Shown: positions 6,036 to 13,094 of the stretch, piece by piece
How the letters are laid out: every line of letters begins with the position of its first letter
Position numbering within the stretch: the first letter of the stretch is position 1
NCBI GenBank assembly: GCA_027489415.1
Contig: JAIXZU010000146.1
Span: forward strand, 1 to 18,265
Length of the DNA: 18,265 nucleotides
Direction of reading: 5' to 3'
DNA from: Alphaproteobacteria bacterium
Lineage (GTDB): Bacteria; Pseudomonadota; Alphaproteobacteria; UBA2136; UBA6156
Position numbers and translations under genes: made by a program
Notes under the pieces: generated by a model
The model's input: the letters and a program-made list of their open reading frames with translations, nothing else
The model's database searches: none
What the model was told of the DNA's origin: nothing

Positions 6036-6803
6036 ATGAGGGGTGAGAATCAACACATTCAGGATGTGCGGCAGGCTATGGCCGTGTTCGACCTTGCGCT
6101 GGGTGGCGTGAAGGTTGAACTGGCGGATTCTGTGTTTGACTGGCTGGCGGCGCCGGTTTCAGGTAGCCAGAGAGGAGGTAGCCAGGTAGCCAAGGTTGCG
6201 GCAGAGGTGCGCCCTGCTGAGCGTGTGGTTGAGCGGAGTGCCGGGGTTGAGGTGGACGCTGCACCGGTGGTGCAGCGGGTGTTTGAGCCGCTGACTGCGC
6301 AGAGTGCGCCGAGCAGCAGTTTGGTGAAGCCCGAGGCCAAGCGCGTGGTGATTCCCGCCGTTGAGATTGCCGGTGAGGTATGGACCCACGGTGAGGCGGG
6401 TGGCGTGGTGCTGCTGGTACAAGGTGGCGAGCCCAGTGAACAGGCCCAGAAGCTGGCGCTGGCGATGCTGGCGGCGGCTGGATTACAGCAGAGTGCTGTT
6501 GCGTGGGTGGGATACACCCACAGTGTGAAGGCGCCCCAGTTGCTGGACGCCGTGAAGGGATTCAAGCCCGAACAGGTGCTGGTACTGGGGCAGGGGCCGC
6601 TGGGTGTTTTGCTGGGCCGCAACCTTGGGGTAGAAGGTTGGCATGCGGCCCGCGGACAGGCGATTACCGGTTGGGACGGGGAGCTTGCGGGTGTGGTGCC
6701 CGGTGTAACTTACCCGTTGGAATTATTACTGAAACAACCGCTTTTCAAGCGCCTTGCGTGGCAGCATTTGCTGGCGTGGGGTGAGACGTCAACCACGATT
6801 TAA
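6036..6803 (+). CDS. Uracil-DNA-glycosylase-like protein, degenerate
   Basis: A 255-aa protein. The C-terminal half has the layout of the UDG superfamily (family 4/5-like): a strand GVVLLVQGGEPSEQAQKLALAML, then KPEQVLVLGQGPLGVLLG (the VLALG-A-LLG segment of the family), a RGQ turn, and VTYPLELLLKQPLFKRLAWQHLLAW, which aligns with the family's TYHPAYLLRNP-KR-W-DL end. The family-4 iron-sulfur cysteines are missing: the protein has no cysteine, and the catalytic HP motif reads YPL. Residues ~40-105 are a low-complexity linker that includes GGTAGCCA-encoded GSQ repeats. The start at 6036 has a poor ribosome site; ATG at 6078 is an alternative. A lytic transglycosylase follows 27 bp downstream, a neighbourhood I recall for alphaproteobacterial UDG genes. 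Family assignment is moderate; DNA-repair activity is doubtful. Confidence 0.6.
   Translation: MRGENQHIQDVRQAMAVFDLALGGVKVELADSVFDWLAAPVSGSQRGGSQVAKVAAEVRPAERVVERSAGVEVDAAPVVQRVFEPLTAQSAPSSSLVKPEAKRVVIPAVEIAGEVWTHGEAGGVVLLVQGGEPSEQAQKLALAMLAAAGLQQSAVAWVGYTHSVKAPQLLDAVKGFKPEQVLVLGQGPLGVLLGRNLGVEGWHAARGQAITGWDGELAGVVPGVTYPLELLLKQPLFKRLAWQHLLAWGETSTTI
6162..6192 (+). repeat. GGTAGCCA octamers inside the UDG-like gene
   Basis: Exact octamers at 6162-6169, 6177-6184 and 6185-6192, the last two contiguous. They encode part of a GSQRGGSQ linker. Same strand orientation as the other two sites. Confidence 0.85.
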
Positions 6804-6830
6804 CAACGACAAGACAGGGACATACGCTTC

Positions 6831-8843
6831 ATGAACTGGATGACACCTTTCGTACTGATGAGCCTGATGCTGACCGTGCCGGCGGGCCATGCCGAGATGC
6901 GGGGCGTTGAGGGGCCGCTGAATGAGATTAACCCAGCAGCGGGGCCGGAAGAGGGTTCGGAAGAGCCGACATTGCTTGACCAGAAAGTGGAAGAGCTGAA
7001 AAGCGAGGCCAAGGCGGCTGACGACGATGGTGAGGTGGTGGCGGAAGCGCCAGTGCGTAAGGGTGAGCGCAAGGGTAGTGGGGAGTCGGTTGCGTTAAGC
7101 GGGTTGAAGGTGTTGAGCAAGAGTGATGCCAGCGCTTATAAGGCTGCCTTTGCCCGTGCACGCCGTGGAGAAGCGCCGAACCTGAAGGTGGACGATGAGG
7201 TTCTGGCCGGAGATGTGAAAGCCCTGTATTTGCTGCGCAAAAAGGGAACCACCTTTAGTGAACTGAATGGCTGGTTGAAAGACTACCGTGACCTGCCGGT
7301 GGCTGATGATGTTTACGACATGGCGCAGGCCAAGCGTGAGCGCCCGCGCGAAGTGTGCAAAACCGAAACGGTGACCCGCAAGGTGGAAACCAAGAAAAAG
7401 AACAAGGACGGTAGCCCGAAGGTTGTTACCAAGAAATCCAAGAAACGGGTGTGCAACATGGTGGGCAAGCTTGGGCCCGCGCCGATTGTGCCTGAAATCG
7501 TGGAGCGTAAGGAAGCCCGCCGCCTGGCGCGGGAAGCCGCCCGCGCCGAGGACCTGAGCAAGCTTTCCGCTGAAGGCCGTCAAGTGGTGGGCCAAAGCTG
7601 GCGGTTGCGCGGGCAAGGGAAGTATTCCGAAGCCCTGAAAGTGCTGATGGCGCCCGGTGCCCGTGTGGAAGCAGGGAATGAATACTGGCAGGCGGAGCTG
7701 GTGAAGATTGCGGATTACCACCACGGCCAGCGTGACTGGAAAGCCTTGTTGCGTGCGGCAGAACCGGCGGCAAGCGTGAACGGACCGCAGCGCGATGACG
7801 CCCTGTGGCTGGCAGGCTATGCCCGCTACGTGAGTGGTGACAAGGCCAAAGCTGCCGAACACTGGGTTGAGCTGGTTGAGAACGAGCCGGTGGGGGGTGT
7901 TCATTTTGCCCGTGCCGCCTGGTGGGGTGCCCGTGTGCTGAGTGAAAACGGCGAAGAGAAGCGTGCCAAGGCGTTGCTGCAGGCAGGCGCGAAGGATGGC
8001 ATCAGTTTCTATGGTCAGTTGTGTGCGGCGAAGCTGGGCAAGAGTCTGCCCCTTGACTGGAGCAGCCCTGAGGTTGATGCGCGTGACTTTGCCACCCTGC
8101 AACGCGTGCCTGCGGCCAAGCGCGGCTTTGCGTTAGCGCAGATTGGAGAGATTAGTCTGGCCCAGCGCCAGTTGCGCATGGCGAATGAAGACCTGCCTTA
8201 CAACGCCACCCGTGCGCTGGCCGCCAGCGCCCTGAAAATGGGCCTGCCCGCCACCGCGCTGTTTGCCGGTAAGCAGTTGAAGGAACAGGGGGATGTTCTG
8301 GCGCCCGCGCTGTTCCCGCTGGCCGAAGACTGGAGCCCCAACGGCGGCTGGAAATATGACCGCGCGCTGATGCTGGGCATCATGCGGCAGGAGAGTGCCT
8401 TCAACCCGCAGATTGGCAGCCGTGTGGGCGCGCAGGGGCTGATGCAGATCATGCCCGCGACAGGCAAGTACATTGCCCGACTGACCGGCCACCCGCTGCC
8501 GGACAAGGCGGATTTACATGACCCAGGGATTAACCTTGCGCTGGCGCAGTCTTACCTCAAGTACCTGAGTGACCGTTTGGACGGGAACCAGATGCTGGTG
8601 GTGGCGGCCTACAACGGCGGGATTGGCAACGTGCAGCGCTGGATGGCGCGCGGCGTGACCCCAGGCCATGACCCCGTGCTATGGTTGGAGAGCATTCCGT
8701 TTGATGAAACACGGGACTATGTGGAGAAGGTGTTTGCCAATTACTGGCTGTACCAGCAACGCATGGGTGTGAAGGCTTGGAGCCTGGAGGCTCTGGCCGG
8801 TGGGTATTGGCCGATGCAGTGGGGGCGATTGGCGAGTAAGTGA
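6831..8843 (+). CDS. Soluble lytic murein transglycosylase (Slt-type)
   Basis: A periplasmic enzyme that cleaves peptidoglycan between MurNAc and GlcNAc with formation of 1,6-anhydro-MurNAc. The 670-aa chain has an N-terminal signal peptide (hydrophobic residues 5-20, AHA-like cleavage site near 22), a long helical region (about 60-500) as in the Slt superhelix, and a C-terminal catalytic SLT domain: MRQESAFN with catalytic E521, GAQGLMQIMPATG, INLALAQSYLKYL and VVAAYNGGIGNVQRW. Odd: residues ~165-220 hold a strongly basic insert with two cysteines (EVCKTETVTRKVETKKK through KKSKKRVCNM) that may form a disulfide loop binding the wall or DNA. The start follows GACAGGGA. The gene lies 27 bp after the UDG-like gene, with which it probably forms an operon, and is followed by R2 copy 2. 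Confidence 0.93.
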   Translation: MNWMTPFVLMSLMLTVPAGHAEMRGVEGPLNEINPAAGPEEGSEEPTLLDQKVEELKSEAKAADDDGEVVAEAPVRKGERKGSGESVALSGLKVLSKSDASAYKAAFARARRGEAPNLKVDDEVLAGDVKALYLLRKKGTTFSELNGWLKDYRDLPVADDVYDMAQAKRERPREVCKTETVTRKVETKKKNKDGSPKVVTKKSKKRVCNMVGKLGPAPIVPEIVERKEARRLAREAARAEDLSKLSAEGRQVVGQSWRLRGQGKYSEALKVLMAPGARVEAGNEYWQAELVKIADYHHGQRDWKALLRAAEPAASVNGPQRDDALWLAGYARYVSGDKAKAAEHWVELVENEPVGGVHFARAAWWGARVLSENGEEKRAKALLQAGAKDGISFYGQLCAAKLGKSLPLDWSSPEVDARDFATLQRVPAAKRGFALAQIGEISLAQRQLRMANEDLPYNATRALAASALKMGLPATALFAGKQLKEQGDVLAPALFPLAEDWSPNGGWKYDRALMLGIMRQESAFNPQIGSRVGAQGLMQIMPATGKYIARLTGHPLPDKADLHDPGINLALAQSYLKYLSDRLDGNQMLVVAAYNGGIGNVQRWMARGVTPGHDPVLWLESIPFDETRDYVEKVFANYWLYQQRMGVKAWSLEALAGGYWPMQWGRLASK

Positions 8844-8866
8844 GGCGTTCCGGCCAGAGCCTTTGA

Positions 8867-9068
8867 GGGGCGCGGGCTAAAACGGCCCCCGGATAAGTTT
8901 TGGCGGGTCTGACATACTTCCAGTGTATGCGGCGACCCGCCAAAACGTTACCCGGATGACCGTTTGTAGCCTCGCGCGTGCAACCCAGAGATTCCGCCTG
9001 CGGCGGCTGGCGCTTGCTGAGTTATGGCCTTCGGCCATACGGTGCGCCAAAAGGAACGCTGCGCGTGG
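8867..9068 (+). repeat. Palindromic element R2, copy 2 (long form)
   Basis: It starts 23 bp after the slt stop and fills most of the 246-bp gap to rnhB. Module 1 is a long hairpin with perfect 13-bp arms GTTTTGGCGGGTC (8897-8909) and GACCCGCCAAAAC (8934-8946) around a 24-nt apex containing CATAC/GTATG. Outer strands GCGCGGGCTAAAACGG and CCGTTTGTAGCCTCGCGC also pair. Module 2 has CCGCC/GGCGG (8994-9006) and a nested stem TGGCGC/GCGCCA (9008-9013, 9044-9049) enclosing TATGGCC/GGCCATA (9023-9029, 9033-9039). It ends AACGCTGCGCGTGG. It is close to copy 3 throughout. Confidence 0.9.
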
Positions 9069-9089
9069 TAGTATGATGATGAAAAGGAT

Positions 9090-9755
9090 GTGAATGTGGG
9101 TTTGTTGGATGATGTGCATGTACGGCAGTTGATGGCTGGGCAGGGCTGTTTGCGTGTGGCGGGGATTGATGAAGTGGGGCGTGGGCCGCTGGCCGGGCCG
9201 GTTGTGGCGGCGGCGGTGATTGTGCCGGAGCATGTGCGCGTGCGGTTGCTGGGGATGGCGGGCGACAGCAAGGTGTTGACTGCCAAAAAGCGCGTGTTGG
9301 TGAGTGAGATTGTGCTGGCGGAATGTGTGGTGGGGATTGCCGAGGCGAGTGTGGCGGAAATTGATGAGTTGAACATCCTACAGGCGACGTTTGTGGCGAT
9401 GGGGCGCGCGCTGGAGAAGGTTCAGGCCGATGGGGCGGTGATTGACGGCAACCAGCGCCTGAAAGGTTGGGACAAGCCACAGGTGAGTGTGGTGGGCGGT
9501 GACGGGATTGAGCTGGCGGTGGCCTGTGCGAGTGTGGTGGCGAAGGTGTATCGGGACGCGTTGATGTGCCGACTGGCGGAGGAATTCCCGATGTACGGCT
9601 GGCAGAGCAATGCGGGCTACGGGGCGGCGGTGCATATGGCGGCGCTGCGGACACATGGGGTGACGGTACACCACCGTAAAAGTTTCGCTCCGGTGCGTTT
9701 GGTGCTAGAAACGGGGCTGGAAAATAAAGGAAACCCGCATGGCCTCGCCGCGTAA
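9090..9755 (+). CDS. rnhB: Ribonuclease HII
   Basis: RNase HII cuts the RNA strand of RNA-DNA hybrids and starts removal of misincorporated ribonucleotides. The DEDD metal site is complete: D27 and E28 in GIDEVGRGPLAGPV, D119 in VIDGN, D156 in ASVVAKVYRD. The C-terminal YGWQSNAGYGAAVHMAALRTHG and HHRKSF segments are typical. Length is 221 aa. The start is a GTG at 9090 or, better spaced from AAAAGG, the GTG at 9096. The last 17 bp overlap the start of the glycosyltransferase gene, indicating translational coupling. R2 copy 2 occupies the DNA immediately upstream, so its promoter must lie in or just after that element. Confidence 0.95.
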   Translation: MNVGLLDDVHVRQLMAGQGCLRVAGIDEVGRGPLAGPVVAAAVIVPEHVRVRLLGMAGDSKVLTAKKRVLVSEIVLAECVVGIAEASVAEIDELNILQATFVAMGRALEKVQADGAVIDGNQRLKGWDKPQVSVVGGDGIELAVACASVVAKVYRDALMCRLAEEFPMYGWQSNAGYGAAVHMAALRTHGVTVHHRKSFAPVRLVLETGLENKGNPHGLAA

Positions 9756-10836
9756 ACCGATTTTGTTCAATGCCATGCATGCCAGTACGGGCGGTGGGTT
9801 GGTGTATTTGCGGAATGTTCTGCCGGAGCTGGCCAAGGATGAGCGCTTTGCGTGGACGTTATTGGTGCCGGAAGCGGCGCTGGCTGGGTGGGAGGTTCCG
9901 GCAGGCGTTGAGGTGAAGATTGCGCCACAGATGGGCTTTGCCAAGGGGCATTTATGGGAGCAGTTGGTGCTGCCTTTTCTGGCGTGCAAGTGGGGCATGA
10001 AGACGATTTTGTGCAATGCCAATTATACCCCGCTGCTGGCGTGGCGGAGTGTGCCGATTATCCATACAACCCCGCGGGCGGCGGCACAGGCGCAGAGCCG
10101 TAGCATGAAGCTGTACTGGCTGGTGCTGAAGTGGCTGACGCGGCTGAGTGTGTGGAATGCACCCGTGGCCTTCAGTGTGGCCAAGCACGTGATTGCCGAT
10201 TATGCCTGCGCGCGCAGTGCCGCTAAGGTGAAGGTGGCCGCGCCTGCGGTGGTGATGCCGGATATTCAGGGAGTGGTAAAAGACCCGAACCTGGTGGTGA
10301 CGGTGGGCGATTTTTACGCGCAGAAGGATTACCCGCTGCTGGTGCAGGCGTTTAAGATTCTGCGCGATAAGCGGCAGGGGACGCGGCTGATGATGATCGG
10401 GCGGCCGGTGGACACCCAGGTGCGTAACGAGGTGCTGATGCTGATACGGGATTTGGGGTTAGCTGACGCCGTGACCCTGACCGGTGGCATGCCCCATGAC
10501 AAGCTGATGCAGGCGGTGGCCAAAGCCAGCCTGTATGTTAGTACGAGCAAGGCCGAGTGCTTTAACATGCCCGTACTGGAAGCGATGGCCAGTGGTGTGC
10601 CGGTGGTATTGCCGGATACGGATTTTCAGGCCGAAGTGGCGGGTGAGTGCGGGGTGTATGTGCCGGTTGATAAAGGTGGTGACGTGGCCAGTGCCTTTGC
10701 GGTGGCGATGTATGGTGTGCTGGAAAATACCCTGCTGGCACAGGGCCTTGCGCGAAAGGGTTTGGCACGCGCTGAAGGTTACAGCTGGGCTGCCACCGCC
10801 AAAGTGATTGGTGACGGCCTTGCGGCAAAGTGCTAG
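9739..10836 (+). CDS. GT4-family glycosyltransferase
   Basis: A 365-aa GT-B fold enzyme that probably transfers an activated sugar to a cell-surface glycan on the cytoplasmic face of the membrane. The N-terminal domain opens with a glycine-rich loop (STGGGLVYLRNVLPEL). The C-terminal domain carries the family hallmarks: VVTVGDFYAQKDYPLLVQAF, LMMIG, GGMPHDKLMQAVAKASLYVSTS and the E-x7-E signature with E273 and E281 (ECFNMPVLE) followed by AMASGVPVV. The acceptor and sugar cannot be told from sequence. It overlaps rnhB by 17 bp and is 42 bp from an NAD-dependent epimerase that could supply its sugar nucleotide, so the pair looks like a small polysaccharide unit attached to rnhB. Confidence 0.9.
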   Translation: MASPRKPILFNAMHASTGGGLVYLRNVLPELAKDERFAWTLLVPEAALAGWEVPAGVEVKIAPQMGFAKGHLWEQLVLPFLACKWGMKTILCNANYTPLLAWRSVPIIHTTPRAAAQAQSRSMKLYWLVLKWLTRLSVWNAPVAFSVAKHVIADYACARSAAKVKVAAPAVVMPDIQGVVKDPNLVVTVGDFYAQKDYPLLVQAFKILRDKRQGTRLMMIGRPVDTQVRNEVLMLIRDLGLADAVTLTGGMPHDKLMQAVAKASLYVSTSKAECFNMPVLEAMASGVPVVLPDTDFQAEVAGECGVYVPVDKGGDVASAFAVAMYGVLENTLLAQGLARKGLARAEGYSWAATAKVIGDGLAAKC

Positions 10837-10878
10837 AAGCCCCATATTCTTTAATTAGGCGGAACAAGGTAAAAACGT

Positions 10879-11808
10879 ATGGCTAAAGTTTTAGTGACAG
10901 GTGGGGCGGGGTTTATCGGGCAGTATGTGGTGCGCGCCCTGCTGGATAGTGGCCACAGCATTGTGGTGCTGGATGACATGAGCAACGGCAAACGCGAGAA
11001 TGTTCCGCACGGGCCGATGATGGACGTGATGATTGGTGATGTGGCGGATATGGCCAACGTTCGCAAGGCCATGACCGGATGTGACCATGTTGTGCACCTT
11101 GCCGCGCTGGTGAGTGTGCCGCTGAGTGTGGAGCAGCCGCAGAAGACCTTCCATAGCAACCTTGTGGGCACCCAGACCGTGCTGGAAGTGGCGCGGGAGC
11201 TGAAGTTGCCCGGGCATTTCGTGTACGCCAGCAGCGCCGCGGTGTATGGCGGCCTTGACCAGCCCAAAGCTGCAGAAGCTGATGCCTACGGTAAAGTGTT
11301 GATGAGCCCCTACGCCACCAGCAAGATGGCCGGTGAGAGCCTGGCGCGGATGTACCGTGATGTGTATGGATTGAAGACCGTAGGGCTGCGTTTCTTTAAT
11401 GTGTATGGCCCCGGACAGGATGCCACCAGCCCCTACAGCGGCGTGCTGAGCCGTGTGGTGCACAGTGTGGAAACCGGCGAGTTGCTGCAGATTTTCGGTG
11501 ATGGTAACAAGGCACGCGACTTTGTGGCGGTGTGGGACGTGGCCGGTGTGGTGCGTGCCCTGGTGAACCGTCCGTTAGAGATTGAAGTGCCGCATGTGAT
11601 GAACCTTGGTAGTGGGATGGCGGTGAGTATTCTAGATATGATTCGGCAGGTAGTGGCGCTGAAGCGCGTGAACCCGAGGGTGGAATACCGGCCGGCGCGG
11701 GCGGGAGATGTGAAGTTGAGTTGTGCGGATATTAGCCTGCTGAAACAGGTGCTGCCGGGATGGCAGCCCATGCCCCTTGCGACGGGGCTTAGAGGATGGC
11801 TCCTCTAA
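10879..11808 (+). CDS. NAD-dependent sugar-nucleotide epimerase (SDR, GalE-like)
   Basis: A 309-aa extended short-chain dehydrogenase, probably acting on a UDP-sugar (4-epimerase or UDP-glucuronate/GlcNAc epimerase type). Seen: NAD-binding GGAGFIG at residues 8-14, acidic LDD after beta-2, VVHLAALVSV, the catalytic Ser region YASSAAVYGG (S119), the catalytic pair Y145 and K149 in PYATSKMAGE, and the RFFNVYGPGQD and IFGDGNKARDFV substrate segments. An AAGG ribosome site precedes the ATG. Length is near the family norm (310-340). It acts in the cytoplasm, presumably with the glycosyltransferase just upstream. Substrate is not assignable. R2 copy 3 begins 6 bp after its stop. Confidence 0.92.
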   Translation: MAKVLVTGGAGFIGQYVVRALLDSGHSIVVLDDMSNGKRENVPHGPMMDVMIGDVADMANVRKAMTGCDHVVHLAALVSVPLSVEQPQKTFHSNLVGTQTVLEVARELKLPGHFVYASSAAVYGGLDQPKAAEADAYGKVLMSPYATSKMAGESLARMYRDVYGLKTVGLRFFNVYGPGQDATSPYSGVLSRVVHSVETGELLQIFGDGNKARDFVAVWDVAGVVRALVNRPLEIEVPHVMNLGSGMAVSILDMIRQVVALKRVNPRVEYRPARAGDVKLSCADISLLKQVLPGWQPMPLATGLRGWLL

Positions 11809-11813
11809 GAATT

Positions 11814-12016
11814 GGGGCGCGGGCTAAAACGGCCCCCGGCTAAGTTTTGGCGGGTCTGAAATACTTCCAGTGTATTCGGCGACCCGCCAAAACGTTACCC
11901 GGATGACCGTTTGTAGCCTCGCGCGTGCAGTCCAGAGATTCCGCCTTTGGCGGTTGGCGCTTTGCAGGCAATGGCCTTACGGCCATGCGCTGCGCCAAAA
12001 GGAACGCTGCGCGTGG
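11814..12016 (+). repeat. Palindromic element R2, copy 3 (long form)
   Basis: It begins 6 bp after the epimerase stop and ends 7 bp before the mutY stop, filling the gap between these convergent genes. Arms GTTTTGGCGGGTC (11844-11856) and GACCCGCCAAAAC (11881-11893) are perfect; the 24-nt apex has AATAC/GTATT where copy 2 has CATAC/GTATG. The outer stem is 11817-11832 with 11907-11924. Module 2: CCGCC-TTT-GGCGG (11941-11953) and TGGCGC/GCGCCA (11955-11960, 11992-11997) enclosing ATGGCC/GGCCAT. Confidence 0.9.
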
Positions 12017-12022
12017 GGTTGG

Positions 12023-13084
12023 TTATTGGTGGGTGAGGGCGGTTTTGATGGCTTTTTGCATGAGGGTTGAGAGGGGTGGGAGGCTTGTGAGGGGGAAGCG
12101 GTTGGTGGTGGGGATGGTGTCGGTTGTGGCGCGGAGGAGGTTCAGCGTAAGTTTAAAGTGCGTGAAGGTGTGAGTGTAGGAGCCGGCCGGTTGGGAGTTA
12201 CTGAGCGGGATGGGTGGTTGTTGGGTTTGGGGGGATTTCGGTTCCCAGCCGGAGTGTGGGAGTTCCCACAGGGATGCGAGGAGGCCGGTGCTTGGGCGTT
12301 GCTGGAGATAGAGGTTGTTGTGGGCGTCGGTTATCAGCCAAGCGGTAGCGGTGTGGTGGGGGACGGCTTTTTTCGGGGTTTTGACGGGGTAGCTTAATTG
12401 GTCCCGGGCGTGCAGGGCCTGGCAGTCCTCCGCCACCGGGCAGAGGAAGCACTGCGGGTTGGTGGGCGTGCAGATTTGCGAGCCGAGTTCCATGATGGCG
12501 TTGGCGTACTCGGCGTGGTGCGTGTTGTGTGTTGCGTGTTGCGTGGGGGGTGGGGTGAGTGTGGCGGCGGCTTTGCGGATTTCCGGTTTGGAGGCGGGCA
12601 GGGGGCTTGCGATACGGAAGAGGCGGGTGATGACGCGTTCGACGTTACCGTCCACGACATTTGCCGGTTGGTGGAAGGCGGTGGCGGCGATGACGGCGGC
12701 GGTATAGGGGCCGAGGCCGGGGAGGGTAAGGAGTTCGGCCTCGGTAGATGGAAACTGGCCTGAATGCTTTGCCATGACCGTCTGGGCGCATTTATGGAGC
12801 AGGTGGGCGCGGCGGTAATAGCCGAGGCCTTGCCAGAGGGCGAGGACGTCGTCGATGGGAGCGGTGGCGAGGCTTTCGAGCGTGGGAAAGCGTTCCAGAA
12901 AGCGGTGGTAATAGGGGATGACGGCGGTGACCGTGGTTTGCTGGAGCATGATTTCCGCGAGCCAGATGTGGTAGGCGGTGCGGCCGACCTCCCGCCATGG
13001 CATGGCCCGGTGGCCGCGGGCGTACCACGCCAGCAGATTTTCGCGGAAGCGCGTGGGGTTGGGGATGGGAGGTTGCGGGTTCAT
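12023..13084 (-). CDS. mutY: A/G-specific adenine DNA glycosylase
   Basis: MutY removes adenine mispaired with 8-oxoguanine, preventing G-to-T changes. Seen in order: catalytic E44 in AEIMLQQT, WQGLGYYRRA, the helix-hairpin-helix LPGLGPYTAAVIAA (about 121-134), the nucleophile-assisting D145 in VVDGNVER, and a 4Fe-4S loop C205-x6-C212-x2-C215-x5-C221. A C-terminal Nudix-like domain (about 240-353) has LYLQQRP, GLLASLWELP and a YTHTFTHF strand typical of 8-oxoG recognition. Length 353 aa is normal. Odd: an 11-residue His/Thr-rich insert (QHATHNTHHAE, 182-192) encoded by short tandem repeats lies before ANAIMELGSQ. The gene diverges from the DUF721 gene with only 10 bp between start codons. No ribosome site is clear. 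Confidence 0.96.
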   Translation of the reverse strand: MNPQPPIPNPTRFRENLLAWYARGHRAMPWREVGRTAYHIWLAEIMLQQTTVTAVIPYYHRFLERFPTLESLATAPIDDVLALWQGLGYYRRAHLLHKCAQTVMAKHSGQFPSTEAELLTLPGLGPYTAAVIAATAFHQPANVVDGNVERVITRLFRIASPLPASKPEIRKAAATLTPPPTQHATHNTHHAEYANAIMELGSQICTPTNPQCFLCPVAEDCQALHARDQLSYPVKTPKKAVPHHTATAWLITDAHNNLYLQQRPSTGLLASLWELPHSGWEPKSPQTQQPPIPLSNSQPAGSYTHTFTHFKLTLNLLRATTDTIPTTNRFPLTSLPPLSTLMQKAIKTALTHQ

Positions 13085-13094
13085 GTGCTAGGGT

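Noticed and set aside
7095..8102. 335-codon minus-strand frame inside the lytic transglycosylase
   Set aside because: Shadow of a clear gene; no ribosome site or motif.
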